Positions 44,699-54,088 are shown, counted from the first letter of the stretch. The stretch is DNA of 61,091 nt from JAGHAJ01 sp964559865 [NCBI: uncultured Synergistota bacterium] (GCA_964559865.1 CAZLJD010000032.1:1-61091); one strand, 5' to 3'. A program made the numbers and translations. Notes: generated by a model not told the origin, from the letters alone.

Positions 44699-45638
44699 GA
44701 ACTATCAGTCAGTGATCCTTGGTAGCACACTTATATTCCTTGTTATTCTGATGACAATTCTCACAGGAGGCAAGCTGTTACAGGTGGACAGCTTACAGGC
44801 TATTGCATTTCAGATACCACTACTTGGTGTACTTACGCTTGCACAGATGACGCCCATGCTTACAGGAGGAATAGACCTCTCTATTATATCTACAGCAAAT
44901 CTATCTGGGATTCTTGCAGCAATGGTCCTCATTCATATTCCATCAGTGTATGGCACCCTTCTTGCCATAATGGTTGGAGTGGCAACTGCAATGGCAGTTG
45001 GGATCCTAAATGGTATCTTAATAGCTTTCTTGTATATAACACCCATAATAGCAACGCTTGCAACCATGATTCTGATAAAGGGTGTAGCGCTTGCAATAAC
45101 TAAAGGATATATTATATCGGGTTTTCCTGATAGTTTTTCTTTCATAAGTAATGGAGAGATACTTGGTATACCTATGCCATTTATCATATTCATAGCATTT
45201 GCGCTTTTCCTATCTGTCATCCTCTCAAAGACGACTTTTGGTATCTCTGTCTATATGATAGGGTCTAATCCAACAGCTACTGCCTTTTCCGGGCTCAATA
45301 ACAAAAAGATACTCTTTAACGTGTACCTACTGTCTGGATTTCTGGCAGGTATCGCTTCTCTTATCATGATATCAAGATTTAATGCAGCTCAAGCTGCATA
45401 CGGTGAATCTTACTTGCTGTTGACGGTACTGGCATGTGTGCTTGGGGGGATAAACCCTGCTGGTGGATTTGGGAAAGTGTCGGGACTCCTTGTTGCAGTA
45501 GTGGTTTTGCAAACGGTTTCTATAGGGTTTAATCTCCTGAGGCTAAGCTCTCATCTGACAGATGCCTTATGGGGCATAATACTACTTGTTATAGTAGTAA
45601 TAAATCGTGCCATAACAGGGAAATGGATAGGTAATTAA
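44685..45638 (+). CDS. Sugar ABC transporter permease 2 (RhaQ/LsrD-like)
   Basis: Second RbsC-family permease, 317 residues. MTPMLTGGIDLSIISTANLSG corresponds to the TGGIDLSVG region of the family, and LACVLGGINPAGGFGKVSGLLVAVVVLQ to the C-terminal one. It differs clearly from permease 1, so this is a heteromeric channel. It is the last gene of the first transporter operon; 344 noncoding bases follow. Confidence 0.91.
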   Translation: MLKDKNYQSVILGSTLIFLVILMTILTGGKLLQVDSLQAIAFQIPLLGVLTLAQMTPMLTGGIDLSIISTANLSGILAAMVLIHIPSVYGTLLAIMVGVATAMAVGILNGILIAFLYITPIIATLATMILIKGVALAITKGYIISGFPDSFSFISNGEILGIPMPFIIFIAFALFLSVILSKTTFGISVYMIGSNPTATAFSGLNNKKILFNVYLLSGFLAGIASLIMISRFNAAQAAYGESYLLLTVLACVLGGINPAGGFGKVSGLLVAVVVLQTVSIGFNLLRLSSHLTDALWGIILLVIVVINRAITGKWIGN

Positions 45639-45982
45639 TCCTGAAACTCACTCTACAGACATATACTTCCTGTAGCTATCATCATAAACATTTGCTAAAG
45701 TCTATATTATCAGAAATGTATTTTCATAAGCAACAAATACACAACGTTTTCCTCTTTTTTCCTGCTAATTATCATGTCTCTGTATACTTTTTGGTAGAAT
45801 AAAGCAGATGATACGGAGAAAAAACATAAATCTACCGGATATCTTACCTTTTTTTCGGCATAAACTTGTATAATATGCCTTGACTTTACAATAATAAGCG
45901 TGTATGCTAATTTACAACCACGTAGGGATGAAGAAGGCACTTTTTAAGCGTTCGGAAAAGCACACGTTTGTGAGGTGTTGCA
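45639..45982. other. 344-base intergenic region upstream of lacI
   Basis: AT-rich and without a convincing gene. Near its left end is a 6-bp hairpin (CTACAG/CTGTAG, near 45653-45675) without a T-run. A TATAAT lies at 45869-45874 without a matching -35, and a full promoter lies at 45880-45908. The right part is the leader of the regulator gene. It is the longest gap in the sugar locus and the likely site of operators. Confidence 0.5.
45880..45908 (+). promoter_or_regulatory. Promoter for lacI-family regulator and second sugar operon
   Basis: TTGACT (45880-45885), a 17-base spacer, then TATGCT (45903-45908). It would drive the regulator and, with only short gaps afterward, the whole operon to 55497. 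Confidence 0.6.
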
Positions 45983-47011
45983 ATGACTAAGAGGGCGACT
46001 ATAAGGACTATTGCAAAAGAAGTAGGTTTGGCGCCTTCAACGGTTTCAAGAGCTCTGAACAACAAGCCGGGTGTGAGTGCTACTACACGCGAGCTTGTCA
46101 AGGAAGCATCCGAAAGGCTTGGATATGTACCTTTCAGTCAGGCACGTGCCCTCAAGAGCAGCAAGACCTTCACCATCGGAGTGATAATCCCAGAGATGAA
46201 AAACCCTTTCTTCTTAGGATTCTTGGACGGTGTGGAAAAAGTGCTGTTCCCTCGTGGTTATAAGTTCATCGTTTGCAACTCCTCCCAAGATCCCAAAAAG
46301 GAAAAAGTATATCTTCAGTGGCTGATGGAACATGGTGTGGAAGGAATACTTGCGTGTCCTACTTCGCCACACGAGGACCTCAGTATGTACCGGAAGATCA
46401 AAAAGTATGGGATACCAGTGGTGTTCTATGACAGAATCATCCCTGATTCAGCAAGCGAGTTTGACAGCGTTACTATTGATAACAAAAGTGCAGTAGCAGA
46501 TGCTGTATTTTACTTGCACAAGATGGGGCATAGGGACTTGGGGATATGCCTGCCAAGGCTGGACATTTACACTATCCAGGAGCGTTTGAAAGGCTTCTAT
46601 GAAAGTTGCAAGCTATTGGGTATTCCTATACGTAAGGAATGGATTGTAGACAACATGTATATTGGAAATAAGGGGGAGGAAAAACTTCGAAGCATCTTGA
46701 AAGCATCGAGTAGACCAAGCGCTATAATAGCAACGAACCAGATAGTGACTCGGCAGATATTAAAGGTGATTCATGAATGCGGATTTTCCATACCGGATGA
46801 GATTTCTGTAGTGGGCTTTGACGATGTACCAGAAAATGAGCTTTTTTCCCCTCCAATTACAGCTGTTAAGCAACCGGTTTTGCAGATAGGAAAGATATCT
46901 ACAACCCTCCTTCTCGGTAGGATCGATGGAGAAAAGTCAGATATAGAAAATGTCCAGCTAAAGGCAGAGCTGGTAGTTCGCAAATCGGTGAACAGCATGT
47001 TGCCCCCTTGA
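45983..47011 (+). CDS. LacI-family transcriptional regulator
   Basis: N-terminal helix-turn-helix with hinge (TIRTIAKEVGLAPSTVSRAL...GVSATTRELV, then RLGYVP) and a periplasmic-binding-protein-like sensor domain (TIGVIIPEMKNPFFLGFLDG, CNSSQDPKKEKVYLQWL). Length 342 is standard. ATG 45983 has GAGGTG upstream. It stands between two sugar ABC transporters and is the likely repressor of both, responding to the imported sugar or a phosphorylated product. The operator is not identified. Confidence 0.93.
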   Translation: MTKRATIRTIAKEVGLAPSTVSRALNNKPGVSATTRELVKEASERLGYVPFSQARALKSSKTFTIGVIIPEMKNPFFLGFLDGVEKVLFPRGYKFIVCNSSQDPKKEKVYLQWLMEHGVEGILACPTSPHEDLSMYRKIKKYGIPVVFYDRIIPDSASEFDSVTIDNKSAVADAVFYLHKMGHRDLGICLPRLDIYTIQERLKGFYESCKLLGIPIRKEWIVDNMYIGNKGEEKLRSILKASSRPSAIIATNQIVTRQILKVIHECGFSIPDEISVVGFDDVPENELFSPPITAVKQPVLQIGKISTTLLLGRIDGEKSDIENVQLKAELVVRKSVNSMLPP

Positions 47012-47042
47012 GGGGAAAATCTAAGTGGGAGGTGTTACATTC

Positions 47043-48038
47043 ATGAAAAAGTGGGTGGGTGTTATCCTGGTAGCCACATTGGTGTTTGGCTTTGCAGCAG
47101 TGGGGTTTGCGGCAAAAAAGGCTATACCGGTCAATCAAATGCGTATATTCTTTATAGTCAAAGCAAGTGAGTCTGCATACTGGCAGATAGTCTTGGATGG
47201 TGGAAAGAAGGCTGCAAAACACTTTGGTATCAAGAAGTTTATTCACCAAGAAGCCACGGCAGAATCTGATGTAGCAAAGCAGGTAGCGATACTTGAGACA
47301 GCTATTTCAATGAAACCAGATGCTATAGTTATTGCTCCTACAGTTGCAGATGCGCTGGTACCAGGCATCGAAAAGGCAATGAAGAGTGGCATCCCTGTGA
47401 TAATCATTGACTCCGCAGCAAACACCAAAAATTATGTGAGTTTCTTAGCATCTGATAACTACAAGATAGGTGTCACATCTGCAGATATGATGGCAAAGGC
47501 ATTAAAGAAGAAATTTGGTGCTGCAAAAGGGAAAGTTGCCGCTATTACATTCATGTCTGGAGTTGGTTCGCTGGAAAAGAGGAAGAAAGGATTCCTTGAT
47601 GAGATAAAGAAGTATCCTGGAATCAAAGTTGTGGCGATGAGAGATGCTCAGGGTAAACAGGGTAATACCATAAGTATAGTGCAGAATCTACTTACTGCTT
47701 ATCCGGACCTGAAAGGTATCTATGCAAATAACCAGTATACGGGTGACGAAATGGTAAGAGCTCTTGCGATGGCAAAGAAGAAAGACTTGGCAACGGTGGC
47801 GGTCGATAGTGGTCCTCAGGAGCTGTGGGGAATCAAAAATGGGTACCTGGATGCAATGCTGGTACAGAGACCGTGGGTTATGGGATATGCAGGTGTAGCA
47901 TATGCCATCATGGCAAGGGAAGGTGTACCTCTGGCAAAGTATGTTGACACTGGAATAGTAGCAGTTACACCACAAATGGTGAAGTCTGGTGAGGCAGACG
48001 CAGTATTGAAGCCAATAGAGTTCCATAAGAACTGGTAA
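47043..48038 (+). CDS. Sugar ABC transporter substrate-binding protein (RbsB-like)
   Basis: Second periplasmic binding protein, with signal peptide VGVILVATLVFGFAAVGFAA and RbsB fold (FFIVKASESAYWQIVLDGGKKAAK, ETAISMKPDAIVIAPT, YANNQYTGDEMV). ATG 47043 is chosen over GTG 47025, which lies in the GGGAGGTG ribosome-binding site. Length 331 is usual. It differs clearly from the first binding protein, so the two transporters probably take different sugars. It is followed by a strong hairpin. Confidence 0.92.
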   Translation: MKKWVGVILVATLVFGFAAVGFAAKKAIPVNQMRIFFIVKASESAYWQIVLDGGKKAAKHFGIKKFIHQEATAESDVAKQVAILETAISMKPDAIVIAPTVADALVPGIEKAMKSGIPVIIIDSAANTKNYVSFLASDNYKIGVTSADMMAKALKKKFGAAKGKVAAITFMSGVGSLEKRKKGFLDEIKKYPGIKVVAMRDAQGKQGNTISIVQNLLTAYPDLKGIYANNQYTGDEMVRALAMAKKKDLATVAVDSGPQELWGIKNGYLDAMLVQRPWVMGYAGVAYAIMAREGVPLAKYVDTGIVAVTPQMVKSGEADAVLKPIEFHKNW

Positions 48039-48054
48039 AGAACTAAGAGAGATA

Positions 48055-48087
48055 GGTGGTGTAACCCTTGTTTTGGGTTACACCACC
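48055..48087 (+). promoter_or_regulatory. Intercistronic hairpin after the second binding-protein gene
   Basis: A perfect 13-bp stem, GGTGGTGTAACCC (48055-48067) and GGGTTACACCACC (48075-48087), with a TTGTTTT loop and no T-run after it. It has the same layout as at 42127 and 15358. Confidence 0.85.
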
Positions 48088-48100
48088 TGTGGGAGGTGTC

Positions 48101-49600
48101 ATGGTGGATTTAGGTGAATACGCCGTTGTAATGAGAGGAATAGACAAAAGGTTTCCTGGCGTTCACGCGCTTGACCATGTAGACTTTTATCTAAGAAAGG
48201 GAGAGATAAAAGCACTCATAGGTGAAAATGGTGCGGGCAAATCTACATTAATAAAAATACTGACAGGAGCATATTCACATGATGAAGGGGAGATAATAGT
48301 CTATGGGAAACATATAGAGAAAATGACACCCATAATATCAGAACAACTGGGTATATCTGCTGTTTATCAGAACTTGGTCCTTGCAAGGCATCTAACAGTG
48401 GCAGAGAATATATTTCTTGGAAAAGAACCCGTGAACAGGATGGGAATTATAGATAAGAGAGAGCTGTTTGCAAAAACCAGAGAAGTTCTTAAAAGGATAG
48501 GATATGAAAGTATGGTTAGTCCAAGGGCAGTAGTTGGAGATCTAACTGTTGCCCAACAAGGAATGATAGCCATTGCAAGAGCCCTTGTTAGGGGTGCAAA
48601 TATTATCATATTTGATGAACCTACAGCTGTCTTGACAGCACGGGAAGTCGATGAACTGTTTGATGTAATAAGGTCTCTGAGAGATAGTGGGATCTCTATT
48701 ATTTATATTTCTCACAGGTTAGAGGAGATATTTGAAATATGCGACAATGCTCTTGTGTTAAAAGATGGAAAGGTCGTTGGAGAACGAAAGGTCTCAGAGA
48801 CAAGCATAGACGAACTTGTTACTATGATGGTAGGTAGAGAGGTTAAGAAAAGCTTCTATATGCCAGATAAAAAGAAAGGAGAAGAGGTACTTCGTGTAGA
48901 AAATGTTACATCTGATAGACTAAAAGGTTGCTCGCTTTCCTTAAAAGGTGGAGAAATAGTTGGTATATACGGATTAGTTGGTGCGGGAAGGACGGAGCTT
49001 GCAAGGGCAATATTTGGTGCTGATAAGGTGGATAGTGGTAAAGTCTACATAAGAGGGAAAGTTGCAAACATAAAGAGTCCTTCTTCAGCGATAAAAAGAG
49101 GGATAGGACTTATACCCGAAGATAGAAGAAATCAGGGATTAGCATTGAAACTCTCTGTGAAGCATAACATAAATCTTGCCCTTTACCCTCAGATTTCCAG
49201 GGGAGGATTCATAAATTTAAAAACGGAGAGGAATGTAGCTGCCCAGTTTGTTAAGGCACTCTCTATAAGGACACCTTCTTTAGCTCAGATAGTGCAAAAT
49301 TTGAGTGGAGGTAATCAACAAAAGGTAGTCATTGCTAAGTGGCTTGCTACAAAAGCAAGAGTATTCCTGATGGATGAACCTACAAATGGGGTTGATGTGG
49401 GTGCAAAAGAGGAAATCTATGAGCTTATGAATCAGCTTGCCAAGGAAGGTGCAGGTGTGCTCTTCATATCTTCTTACATGCCTGAACTTATGGGAATATG
49501 TGATAGGATACTTGTAATGAAAGAAGGAAGAATAGTAGATAATGTGCCAAGAGAAGAATTCAATGAGGAAAGATTATTATCCTCAGCTATAAAAATCTAG
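48101..49600 (+). CDS. Sugar ABC transporter double ATPase (RbsA/MglA-like)
   Basis: Two fused ABC domains. Domain one has GENGAGKSTLIKIL, LTVAQQGMIAIARAL and IIIFDEPTAVL. Domain two has IYGLVGAGRTELARAIFG, LSGGNQQKVVIAKWLA and VFLMDEPTNGVDVGAK. ATG 48101 has GGGAGGTG upstream, and the frame before it runs through the hairpin. Length is 499, standard for RbsA. Unlike the first transporter's ATPase, its second Walker B Glu is intact. Confidence 0.95.
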   Translation: MVDLGEYAVVMRGIDKRFPGVHALDHVDFYLRKGEIKALIGENGAGKSTLIKILTGAYSHDEGEIIVYGKHIEKMTPIISEQLGISAVYQNLVLARHLTVAENIFLGKEPVNRMGIIDKRELFAKTREVLKRIGYESMVSPRAVVGDLTVAQQGMIAIARALVRGANIIIFDEPTAVLTAREVDELFDVIRSLRDSGISIIYISHRLEEIFEICDNALVLKDGKVVGERKVSETSIDELVTMMVGREVKKSFYMPDKKKGEEVLRVENVTSDRLKGCSLSLKGGEIVGIYGLVGAGRTELARAIFGADKVDSGKVYIRGKVANIKSPSSAIKRGIGLIPEDRRNQGLALKLSVKHNINLALYPQISRGGFINLKTERNVAAQFVKALSIRTPSLAQIVQNLSGGNQQKVVIAKWLATKARVFLMDEPTNGVDVGAKEEIYELMNQLAKEGAGVLFISSYMPELMGICDRILVMKEGRIVDNVPREEFNEERLLSSAIKI

Positions 49601-49619
49601 AATATTAGGGGGAATCGAG

Positions 49620-50573
49620 ATGGCAGAGCCTTCTTCTAACAAAGGTCTTTCGAGGATAAACACCCAAACAATTTTGATGTTGGTCGTAGTTGCTCTGTGG
49701 GTATTTATTGCCCTTAACTCGAAGTACTTTTTGACGCTTTCAAACATACAGAATATAATGAGACAGATGGCAATCCAGGGTATATTAGCTGTAGGAATGG
49801 TTGTGATAATTATTACAGCTGGTATAGACCTCTCCGTTGGATCAGTAGTTGCACTTGTAAATATAGTGTTATCTCAGATGCTCGTGAAGGGCATGCCAAT
49901 ATGGCTTGCCGTGGTTTTATCACTTCTGATTTCAACAGCAGTAGGTTTGATAAACGGCATAGTGATATTCGATTTTGGAGTCCCCGCCTTTATAGCAACA
50001 TTGGGTATGATGACCATTGCAAGAGGTATAACGCTCTTATTATCTGGTGGTAGTAACATATTTGGATTGCCAAAGTCTATTGCTGATTTTGCGTCGTCCA
50101 ATTTCTTGGGCATACCTGCATTGTTTTGGTTTCTAATAGTGACTGTTGTAATAATAGAACTTATGCTTAGGGTGACAAAGTTTGGAAGATATACTTATGC
50201 GATGGGTAGCAATCCAGAAGCTGCAAGACTGTCGGGAGTGAACCTCAGACTTATTACGTATGGTGTTTATACCTTAGGTGGATTTTTGTGGGGAGTAGGG
50301 GGTATTTTGGAAACATCCAGGCTTTGGATGGGCGTTCCTACTACAGGTCTTGGATATGAACTTGATGCCATTGCTGCTGCCGTCTTAGGTGGAGCGAGCC
50401 TTTTTGGGGCGGAAGGTAATGCCATAGGTGCATTTTTTGGCACATTGGTTATGATTACTATCTACAATGGTTCGGTACTTCTGAATATAAACCCATTTTG
50501 GCAGAGAGTTATTGTGGGTATGATAGTTATTGCAACGGTGGCTGTTGACCAGATAAGGAAAAAAAGGAAATAA
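49620..50573 (+). CDS. Sugar ABC transporter permease (RbsC-like)
   Basis: RbsC-family permease, 317 residues, about eight to ten hydrophobic helices. MVVIIITAGIDLSVGSVVAL and the C-terminal AAAVLGGASLFGAEGNAIGAFFGTLV are family hallmarks. It is the only permease of this transporter, so it probably forms a homodimer. ATG 49620. Confidence 0.95.
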   Translation: MAEPSSNKGLSRINTQTILMLVVVALWVFIALNSKYFLTLSNIQNIMRQMAIQGILAVGMVVIIITAGIDLSVGSVVALVNIVLSQMLVKGMPIWLAVVLSLLISTAVGLINGIVIFDFGVPAFIATLGMMTIARGITLLLSGGSNIFGLPKSIADFASSNFLGIPALFWFLIVTVVIIELMLRVTKFGRYTYAMGSNPEAARLSGVNLRLITYGVYTLGGFLWGVGGILETSRLWMGVPTTGLGYELDAIAAAVLGGASLFGAEGNAIGAFFGTLVMITIYNGSVLLNINPFWQRVIVGMIVIATVAVDQIRKKRK

Positions 50574-50584
50574 GGGGGGATACA

Positions 50585-51010
50585 ATGCTCAAAGGAATAC
50601 CACCTTTGATATCACCAGACCTAATGCATGCATTGTTGTCAATGGGGCACGGTGATGAAATACTATTGGCAGATGGAAATTATCCGGTGCACTCAGCGGG
50701 ACCGGATGTTATAAGACTTGATGGACTAAGAATACCAGAGGTGTTAGAGGCGGTACTAAAATTCATGCCTTTGGACACATTTTCTGAATATAATGTGTTC
50801 TTGATGGATAACGGGAAACCGGAAAAACCTCCTATTTGGCAGGAGTATAAAAGGATATTGCAAAGTTCATCAGAACCATTTAATATAAAGCTGTTGGAGA
50901 GATTTGAGTTCTATGAGAAGGGAAAGTTTAGTTTTTGCATAGTTTCAACGAGTGAAAGCTCTCTATATGCAAATATCATCTTGAAGAAGGGAGTTGTTAC
51001 GGGAACTTGA
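50585..51010 (+). CDS. fucU: RbsD/FucU-family sugar mutarotase
   Basis: Converts between sugar anomers, supplying the form used by the isomerase or kinase. Motifs are LKGIPPLISPDLMHALLSMGHGDEI with the catalytic His, and LADGNYPVHS. A conserved Tyr is in FEFYEKGKF. Length 141 and the LADGNYP motif fit FucU (L-fucose mutarotase) better than RbsD. ATG 50585 follows AGGGGGGAT. Its stop overlaps the transaldolase start by four bases. Confidence 0.9.
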   Translation: MLKGIPPLISPDLMHALLSMGHGDEILLADGNYPVHSAGPDVIRLDGLRIPEVLEAVLKFMPLDTFSEYNVFLMDNGKPEKPPIWQEYKRILQSSSEPFNIKLLERFEFYEKGKFSFCIVSTSESSLYANIILKKGVVTGT

Positions 51011-51639
51011 TATTTGTAGATGCATTTGAAAGGGATGCAATAGAGTATGTAAAAACTCACCCCTTTATATCGGGAATAACCACTAACCCATTGATACTCC
51101 GCAAAGCAGGTGTTTCCTTCTCCCAGGCTATTGATGTACTCTTGGGTGTCAGGGGAACCCATTTTGCCCAGATTAGCATATATGATCATTCGTGGAAAGA
51201 ATTTCTGTCAAATATGGATATAGGAAAGAGAAAGAAATTTGTATTAAAAATACCGTGGGACATAGAAACATCCTCAATTGTCGTAGAAGTAGTAAAGAGT
51301 TTGGGTTTTAAGAGTTGTGCAACTGCAGTTTATACGATGGCGCAGTTTATCAGCTCTATGGTATTAAATGTGGATTATGTTGCCATATATTATGACAGGA
51401 TGAAGAGAAACGGTTTGAACCCGGATAAGTTTATAGAGGATGTGGTGAAGGTTAGAGGTAATTCTTCTAAGCCTCGGGTGATTGTTGCAAGTTTGAAGAG
51501 AGTCGAAGATGTAGATAATGTTCTGTTGGAAGGTGCAGATGACATTACGCTTCCACTTGTGCTTTGCAGGGAGTACTTTAAGGCTGAACTGCCGGAAAAT
51601 GATATAGAAGTGTTTGAGAGACAGTTTAGACTGAGATAG
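51007..51639 (+). CDS. Transaldolase / fructose-6-phosphate aldolase-like protein
   Basis: Class I aldolase fold of the small FSA/TalC type. SGITTNPLILRKAGVSF is the family N-terminus, FVLKIPWDIETSSIV carries the Schiff-base Lys, and KSCATAVYTMAQFISS follows. Length 210 matches the FSA subgroup rather than classical transaldolases. TTG 51007 lies in a TTGA overlap with fucU. It would cleave or transfer a dihydroxyacetone unit, and may be the carbon-carbon cleaving step of this sugar locus; the substrate is inferred only. Confidence 0.83.
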   Translation: MIFVDAFERDAIEYVKTHPFISGITTNPLILRKAGVSFSQAIDVLLGVRGTHFAQISIYDHSWKEFLSNMDIGKRKKFVLKIPWDIETSSIVVEVVKSLGFKSCATAVYTMAQFISSMVLNVDYVAIYYDRMKRNGLNPDKFIEDVVKVRGNSSKPRVIVASLKRVEDVDNVLLEGADDITLPLVLCREYFKAELPENDIEVFERQFRLR

Positions 51640-51650
51640 GGGGATAAGTA

Positions 51651-52622
51651 TTGGATGGGTACATCCTTTGTGTAGGAGAAATACTGTACGACTTTTTGTC
51701 TAAGGAGAAGGGAAGGAGTGTAGGGGAATCTGTTTTCTTCGAAAAGAGGCCAGGTGGTTCGCCTTTTAACATAGCGGTTGCACTGTCGAGACTGGGCTTA
51801 CACGTGGATTTTATGGGTGTTGTGGGAGAAGATTCCTTTGGCAGGGCACTAATAGGCTATTTGAAAGAGGAGGGAGTTGAAACAAGTTATTTAAAGGTAG
51901 AAAAGGGAGCAAAGACCATCTTAGCATTTGCATCTATTGACGAAGATGGAAAGCCTGACTTTGAAATCTACCGGGATGCTGCAAAAGAGCTTTCTTTACT
52001 TCCACAAGATGTAGAAAGTATAGATGTAGAAAAATTTTCTGCGTTTCACTTTGGTTCTATATCACTTTTAATAGAGTCTATGAGTGATGCAATAATAGGG
52101 CTCTTTCGCATATTTAGGGAGAAAACGAATGCTTTAACATTTTTGGATCCCAACATAAGGCCGTCTTTTATATCGGATAGAGATACTTTTTTGAGGATGA
52201 TGTCCGAGTTAATCCAGAAAACAGATGTGTTGAAGCTAAGCGATGAAGACCTGTGTTACCTTACGGGAGAAAGAGATGTAGAAAGTGGTCTACGTGCTCT
52301 TAAAAGAGATAGCATCACATTTGTTACTCTTGGTAGAAAGGGATGTATTGTGTCTATGAAAGGTGATATTATCTATGTACCAGCTTTTGATATAGATGCA
52401 GTTGAGACAACAGGATGTGGTGATGCATTTATGGCAGGAGTAATATACCAGTTACATAACATAGGCAGAGGAAAATTAGATACTGTGAGTATAAGGATGT
52501 TGAAAGAGATTGCGAAATTTTCTAATGCGGCAGCAGCAATTGTAGCTACAAGGTATGGTGCAGCTGTATCCATGCCCACTGTAGAAGAGGTACAAGAGTT
52601 GCTTCAAGGGAGGTCAAAATGA
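51651..52622 (+). CDS. PfkB-family carbohydrate kinase (fructokinase-like)
   Basis: Ribokinase-fold sugar kinase. KRPGGSPFNIAVALSRLG is the N-terminal PfkB signature and VETTGCGDAFMAGVIY the C-terminal one with the catalytic Asp and anion hole. NIRPSF and DVLKLSDEDL are typical of fructokinases. Length 323 is usual. Start TTG 51651 with AGGGGGAT upstream. It overlaps the next kinase by four bases. It could phosphorylate the ketose directly, or a ketose phosphate. Confidence 0.9.
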   Translation: MDGYILCVGEILYDFLSKEKGRSVGESVFFEKRPGGSPFNIAVALSRLGLHVDFMGVVGEDSFGRALIGYLKEEGVETSYLKVEKGAKTILAFASIDEDGKPDFEIYRDAAKELSLLPQDVESIDVEKFSAFHFGSISLLIESMSDAIIGLFRIFREKTNALTFLDPNIRPSFISDRDTFLRMMSELIQKTDVLKLSDEDLCYLTGERDVESGLRALKRDSITFVTLGRKGCIVSMKGDIIYVPAFDIDAVETTGCGDAFMAGVIYQLHNIGRGKLDTVSIRMLKEIAKFSNAAAAIVATRYGAAVSMPTVEEVQELLQGRSK

Positions 52623-54088
52623 TGGGTGCAGTAAGCTTTCTTGCTATAGATATGGGGGCCTCCAATGTGAAAGCAGTTATAGGAAGATTTAATGGTGCAA
52701 CTTTAAAGGTAGAGGAAATATACAGATTTGATAATATACCTGTTAACATTAATGGGATCGATATGTGGGATATACTATTCTTGTATAGGAATATCCTGTA
52801 TGCAATCAGAAAAGCAATAAACTTGGTGGGAGATGAACTTGTCTCCGTTGGTATAGATTCATGGGGAGTCGATTTTGGCCTTATAGATAAGAAGGGTTTT
52901 CTGATCAGTAACCCATTGCACTATAGAAACCCTTTTAAATTCAATGTAATGGAAAGGGTAATAAAGAGGATAGGAAAGTGGGAGATCTTCAAACGGTGTC
53001 CTGCACAGTTTAGGCCTTTTAACACCATTTATCAGCTTGAGATGATAAAGGAGATAGCTCCTCACACATTAGAAAGTGCAGGCAGCCTGCTTAACATACC
53101 TTCACTTATAACATACTTCTTAACAGGGGAGAAAAAAGCAGAGTTTACGATGGCTACAACTACACAGCTTTATAATCCTACTATAGCTGATTGGGACAAC
53201 TATATTATAAAGCAGATGAATCTCCCAGACGTTTTCCCAGAGGTTTTGGACCCATGTACAGTTGTGGGGAAGTTAGATATAGATAGTAGGAAAATAAAAG
53301 TAGTACTTCCAGCAACGCATGACACGGGTTCTGCCTTTGCATCTGTACCTTACTCCGATACAGAAACATTGATAATGAGCAGTGGCACTTGGATTCCAAT
53401 CGGTATGATAAGCGAGAAGGCCCAAAATACTCAAGAGGCAATGAATGCTGACCTTGCAAACGAGGGTTGTATAGATAAGAGATTTAGAGTGCTTACCAAT
53501 ATGACTGGTTTATGGCTTATTCAGGAGATAAGAAGGAACCTTAGTGAAAGAGGAAAAAGGTTGGAATATGCAGAACTCATTGAGATGGCACAAAGCATAA
53601 AGCCGTTCCGTGGGTTCTTTGATGTAGATCACCCGAGCCTACAGAAACCAGATGATATGCTTCAAGCTATTGCAGATGTTACGGAGGAGACCTGTGGGTA
53701 CAGACCACAGAGGATAGGAGAGATAGTAAGAGTTGCACTTGAGAGCCTGGCTCTTAAGGTGGTTCATGTAAAATCTCTCCTTGAATCAGTACTGAAACGC
53801 AAGGTTAAACAGGTTTCTATGCTTGGTGGGGGTGTGAGGAATAAATTATTATGCCAGTTTGTGTCTGATGCAACAGGTTTGCCTGTGAAGGCTGGCCCTG
53901 CTGAAGGTGCTGCAGTAGGAAATATAATTGGACAAATGCTTGCTCTTGGCTATATTTCTGGATTGCATGATGTTTCAGACCTTATAAGGGGGTCCTTTGA
54001 AATCAGTGAATACGAACCTAAAAGGCATGAGGAATGGAAAGATTTTATGGAAAATGCAAGAATTGGGAGAAAGGGGGAAAGAATATGA
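52619..54088 (+). CDS. Rhamnulokinase-like FGGY carbohydrate kinase
   Basis: FGGY kinase, 489 residues. FLAIDMGASNVKAVIG is the phosphate-1 motif, VGIDSWGVDFGLID is strongly typical of rhamnulokinases, ATHDTGSAFASVP is the adenosine-adjacent motif with the catalytic Asp, and MLGGGVRNKLLCQFVSDATG comes near the end. Predicted to phosphorylate a ketose at C1. It overlaps pfkB at its start and the isomerase at its end, each by four bases. No RhaD/FucA aldolase is encoded nearby. Confidence 0.88.
   Translation: MMGAVSFLAIDMGASNVKAVIGRFNGATLKVEEIYRFDNIPVNINGIDMWDILFLYRNILYAIRKAINLVGDELVSVGIDSWGVDFGLIDKKGFLISNPLHYRNPFKFNVMERVIKRIGKWEIFKRCPAQFRPFNTIYQLEMIKEIAPHTLESAGSLLNIPSLITYFLTGEKKAEFTMATTTQLYNPTIADWDNYIIKQMNLPDVFPEVLDPCTVVGKLDIDSRKIKVVLPATHDTGSAFASVPYSDTETLIMSSGTWIPIGMISEKAQNTQEAMNADLANEGCIDKRFRVLTNMTGLWLIQEIRRNLSERGKRLEYAELIEMAQSIKPFRGFFDVDHPSLQKPDDMLQAIADVTEETCGYRPQRIGEIVRVALESLALKVVHVKSLLESVLKRKVKQVSMLGGGVRNKLLCQFVSDATGLPVKAGPAEGAAVGNIIGQMLALGYISGLHDVSDLIRGSFEISEYEPKRHEEWKDFMENARIGRKGERI

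Noticed and set aside
45710-45940. 76-codon minus-strand frame in the gap before lacI
   Set aside because: No ribosome-binding site, no motif, and it runs through the promoter of the regulator gene.
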